From assembly GCF_012034205.1 (NCBI RefSeq), contig NZ_JAATEM010000023.1, positions 62,001-126,000 on the forward strand: a stretch of DNA of 64,000 nt, read 5' to 3'. Positions within the stretch are counted from its first letter, which is position 1; every line of letters begins with the position of its first letter. The notes beneath the pieces are model-generated. The model was not told the DNA's origin. It made no database searches and was given only the letters and a program-made list of their open reading frames with translations. This stretch comes from Streptomyces composti. GTDB taxonomy: Bacteria; Actinomycetota; Actinomycetes; Streptomycetales; Streptomycetaceae. Of the stretch, positions 62,646-64,000 are shown in pieces. The position numbers were made by a program, and so were the translations under genes.

Positions 62646-62822
62646 TCAGGTGCTGCGTGTAGCCATCATCCCGAGGGTGATCAGGCCCAGGACGACCCAG
62701 CCGAACCACAGCCAGCCGTTGCTGCCGAGCGCCACCGTGTAGGCCGTCACGGCGACCAGACCACCGACGGTGAGCACGGCCATGGTCTTCGTGGAGGTGG
62801 AACCGTTCGTGGAACCGGGCAT
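62646..62822 (-). CDS. small membrane protein
   Basis: Protein of 58 residues with two hydrophobic helices (TMAVLTVGGLVAVTAYTVAL and WLWFGWVVLGLITLGMMATR). A Ser/Thr/Asn-rich N terminus. ATG at 62822 after GAGGAGGG. I do not recognise its family; it is convergent with the kinase gene after 16 bases. Composition and ribosome site support a real gene. Confidence 0.75.
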   Translation of the reverse strand: MPGSTNGSTSTKTMAVLTVGGLVAVTAYTVALGSNGWLWFGWVVLGLITLGMMATRST

Positions 62823-62964
62823 CGCAACACCCTCCTCATGCGGTTCCCTCCATGGTGCCCCGCCGGACAGGATCCGCACATGCGTTCAGACACCCACGTT
62901 CCGGGACGTCCGGCACGGGCCCGGCCCTCCCGGGCGCCGGGCGGCGCGCGCCCGCCGGGGTGCC

Positions 62965-63915
62965 TCAGTTGCCGCGGGCGTGCAGCGAGGCGAGGTAGGC
63001 GTTGTACGCCTCCAGCTCCTTGTCCCCGTCCCGGTCGGCCGCGCGGTCCTTGCGGCGGGCCTGCCGCTGGTCGGAGGCGTACCACTGGAACAGCAGGGCG
63101 ATCAGCACCAGCACCGAGGGGATCTCGCTGAACGCCCAGGCGATGCCGCCGGCCGCGTTCTGGTCGGACAGCGCCTCGATCCCCAGCGAGGCGGGCGGGT
63201 GCTCGAAGGTGGACACCATCGGGGTGGACGCCATCATCAGCGCGATGCCGAAGAACGCGTGGAACGGCATGCCCGCGAACAGCTCCAGCATCCGCATCAG
63301 ATGCCCCGGCCGGTGCGGTCCCGGGTCCACGCCCATGATCGGCCAGAAGAACACCAGGCCGACCGCGAGGAAGTGCACCATCATCGCGATGTGCCCGGCC
63401 CTGGAGCCCATCAGGAAGTCGAAGAGCGGGGTGAAGTACAGCGCGTACAGGCTCGCGATGAACATCGGGATGGTGAACGCCGGGTGCGTGACGATGCGCA
63501 GGTACCGGCTGTGCAGCAGCTTCAGCAGCAGCTCACGCGGCCCCGTGCGGTCCCTCCCCGCCGTCGGCAGCGCGCGCAGCGCGAGCGTGATGGGCGCGCC
63601 GAGCAGCACCAGGATCGGCGAGACCATGCTGATCACCATGTGCTGCACCATGTGCACGCTGAACATGACCATGCCGTAGTCGTTCAGCCCGGTGCACATC
63701 ACCAGCGCGACGCTCAGCACGCCGAGCACGAAGGCGACGGTGCGCCCCACGGGCCACTTGTCCCCGCGCCGGACGAGCCGCGCCACGCCCCAGCCGTACA
63801 GGGCCAGCGCCAGCAGGCAGGCGACGAGGAAGAAGGGATCCGCCGACCAGGCGAGGCCTCGCCCCAGCGTGAACGGCGGCAGATCCATGGTCATGCCGTG
63901 CCCGCTGTGATCCAT
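62965..63915 (-). CDS. cytochrome c oxidase assembly protein (CtaG type)
   Basis: Membrane protein of 316 residues of the CtaG/caa3_CtaG family, related to copper insertion into cytochrome oxidase. N-terminal His/Met motif MDHSGHGMTMD is a plausible copper site; about seven helices follow, with HMVQHMVISMVSPILVLLG and FFGIALMM. C-terminal tail is charged. ATG at 63915, close to the window end. The role in copper delivery is known from the family, not shown here. Confidence 0.93.
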   Translation of the reverse strand: MDHSGHGMTMDLPPFTLGRGLAWSADPFFLVACLLALALYGWGVARLVRRGDKWPVGRTVAFVLGVLSVALVMCTGLNDYGMVMFSVHMVQHMVISMVSPILVLLGAPITLALRALPTAGRDRTGPRELLLKLLHSRYLRIVTHPAFTIPMFIASLYALYFTPLFDFLMGSRAGHIAMMVHFLAVGLVFFWPIMGVDPGPHRPGHLMRMLELFAGMPFHAFFGIALMMASTPMVSTFEHPPASLGIEALSDQNAAGGIAWAFSEIPSVLVLIALLFQWYASDQRQARRKDRAADRDGDKELEAYNAYLASLHARGN

Positions 63916-64000
63916 CCACCGGCTCCTGATTCGTGGGGGTTGTGCGCAATGTCCGCCCCACAGAGTACGGCGGACCCCGGCCGCCGCTGCGACCGGGGTC

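Overview
The window is a stretch of chromosome from a high-GC actinobacterium, almost certainly a Streptomyces. Third codon positions are nearly always G or C, GTG and TTG starts are common, and the regulator families are typical of the genus (MocR, GntR/HutC, ROK, ECF41, WhiJ-like HTH with DUF397, SpoIIE phosphatase with HATPase). From memory, the block urease - bio genes - secreted tripeptidyl aminopeptidase - rocD resembles the S. coelicolor SCO12xx region; this was not checked by alignment. I recognise 62 protein genes and no tRNA, rRNA, transposase or CRISPR array. It reads as core or conserved-accessory chromosome rather than an island.

Layout. 1-8.6 kb: 3' part of a phosphoketolase, DedA protein, gamma-carbonic anhydrase, hexapeptide acyltransferase, XRE-cupin regulator, YbaK-type deacylase, CoA-binding protein, a degenerate CysS/MshC-like protein coupled to a SixA-like phosphatase, and a YigZ protein. 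8.8-13.9 kb: sbcD-sbcC and an SDR. 13.9-20.3 kb: DUF885 protein, Lrp regulator divergent from a Cys/Met-metabolism lyase, an ACT-GNAT acetyltransferase and a MocR regulator. 20.5-26 kb: hydrolase divergent from an ECF41 sigma factor, a GntR regulator with a readable promoter and operator, a ROK regulator and a Mug glycosylase. 26-36 kb: purB, SGNH hydrolase, two tandem CNNM/CBS membrane proteins, GNAT, an FtsX-type ABC exporter and a methyltransferase. 36-40.6 kb: biotin genes bioB-bioA-bioD with divergent bioF. 40.7-43.2 kb: a WhiJ-like trio (DUF397, HTH, HATPase) and an NlpC/P60 hydrolase behind a c-di-AMP riboswitch. 43.6-45 kb: a small helical protein, a ClpP paralogue lacking its catalytic Ser and His, and a divergent Phd/YefM antitoxin with no toxin. 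45.1-49.7 kb: ureABCFGD. 49.8-55.7 kb: secreted aminopeptidase, PlsC, RpiB-like protein and a large PAS-PAS-GAF-SpoIIE-HATPase protein. 55.8-58.5 kb: rocD, a DDAH-like enzyme and Lrp. 58.6-62.6 kb: a LytTR/LytS two-component system enclosing a DUF485 protein and a sodium:solute symporter. The window ends with a small membrane protein and CtaG.

The most unusual points are the catalytically dead ClpP sharing a TGTACA-type operator region with an orphan Phd/YefM antitoxin; the single TTA codon found in the window, in the WhiJ-like regulator; the riboswitch ahead of the cell-wall hydrolase; a two-copy Cys/His repeat tail on BioB; a CysS/MshC-like protein lacking HIGH and KMSKS; a 35-bp tandem duplication across a stop codon; and several perfect inverted repeats placed like operators.
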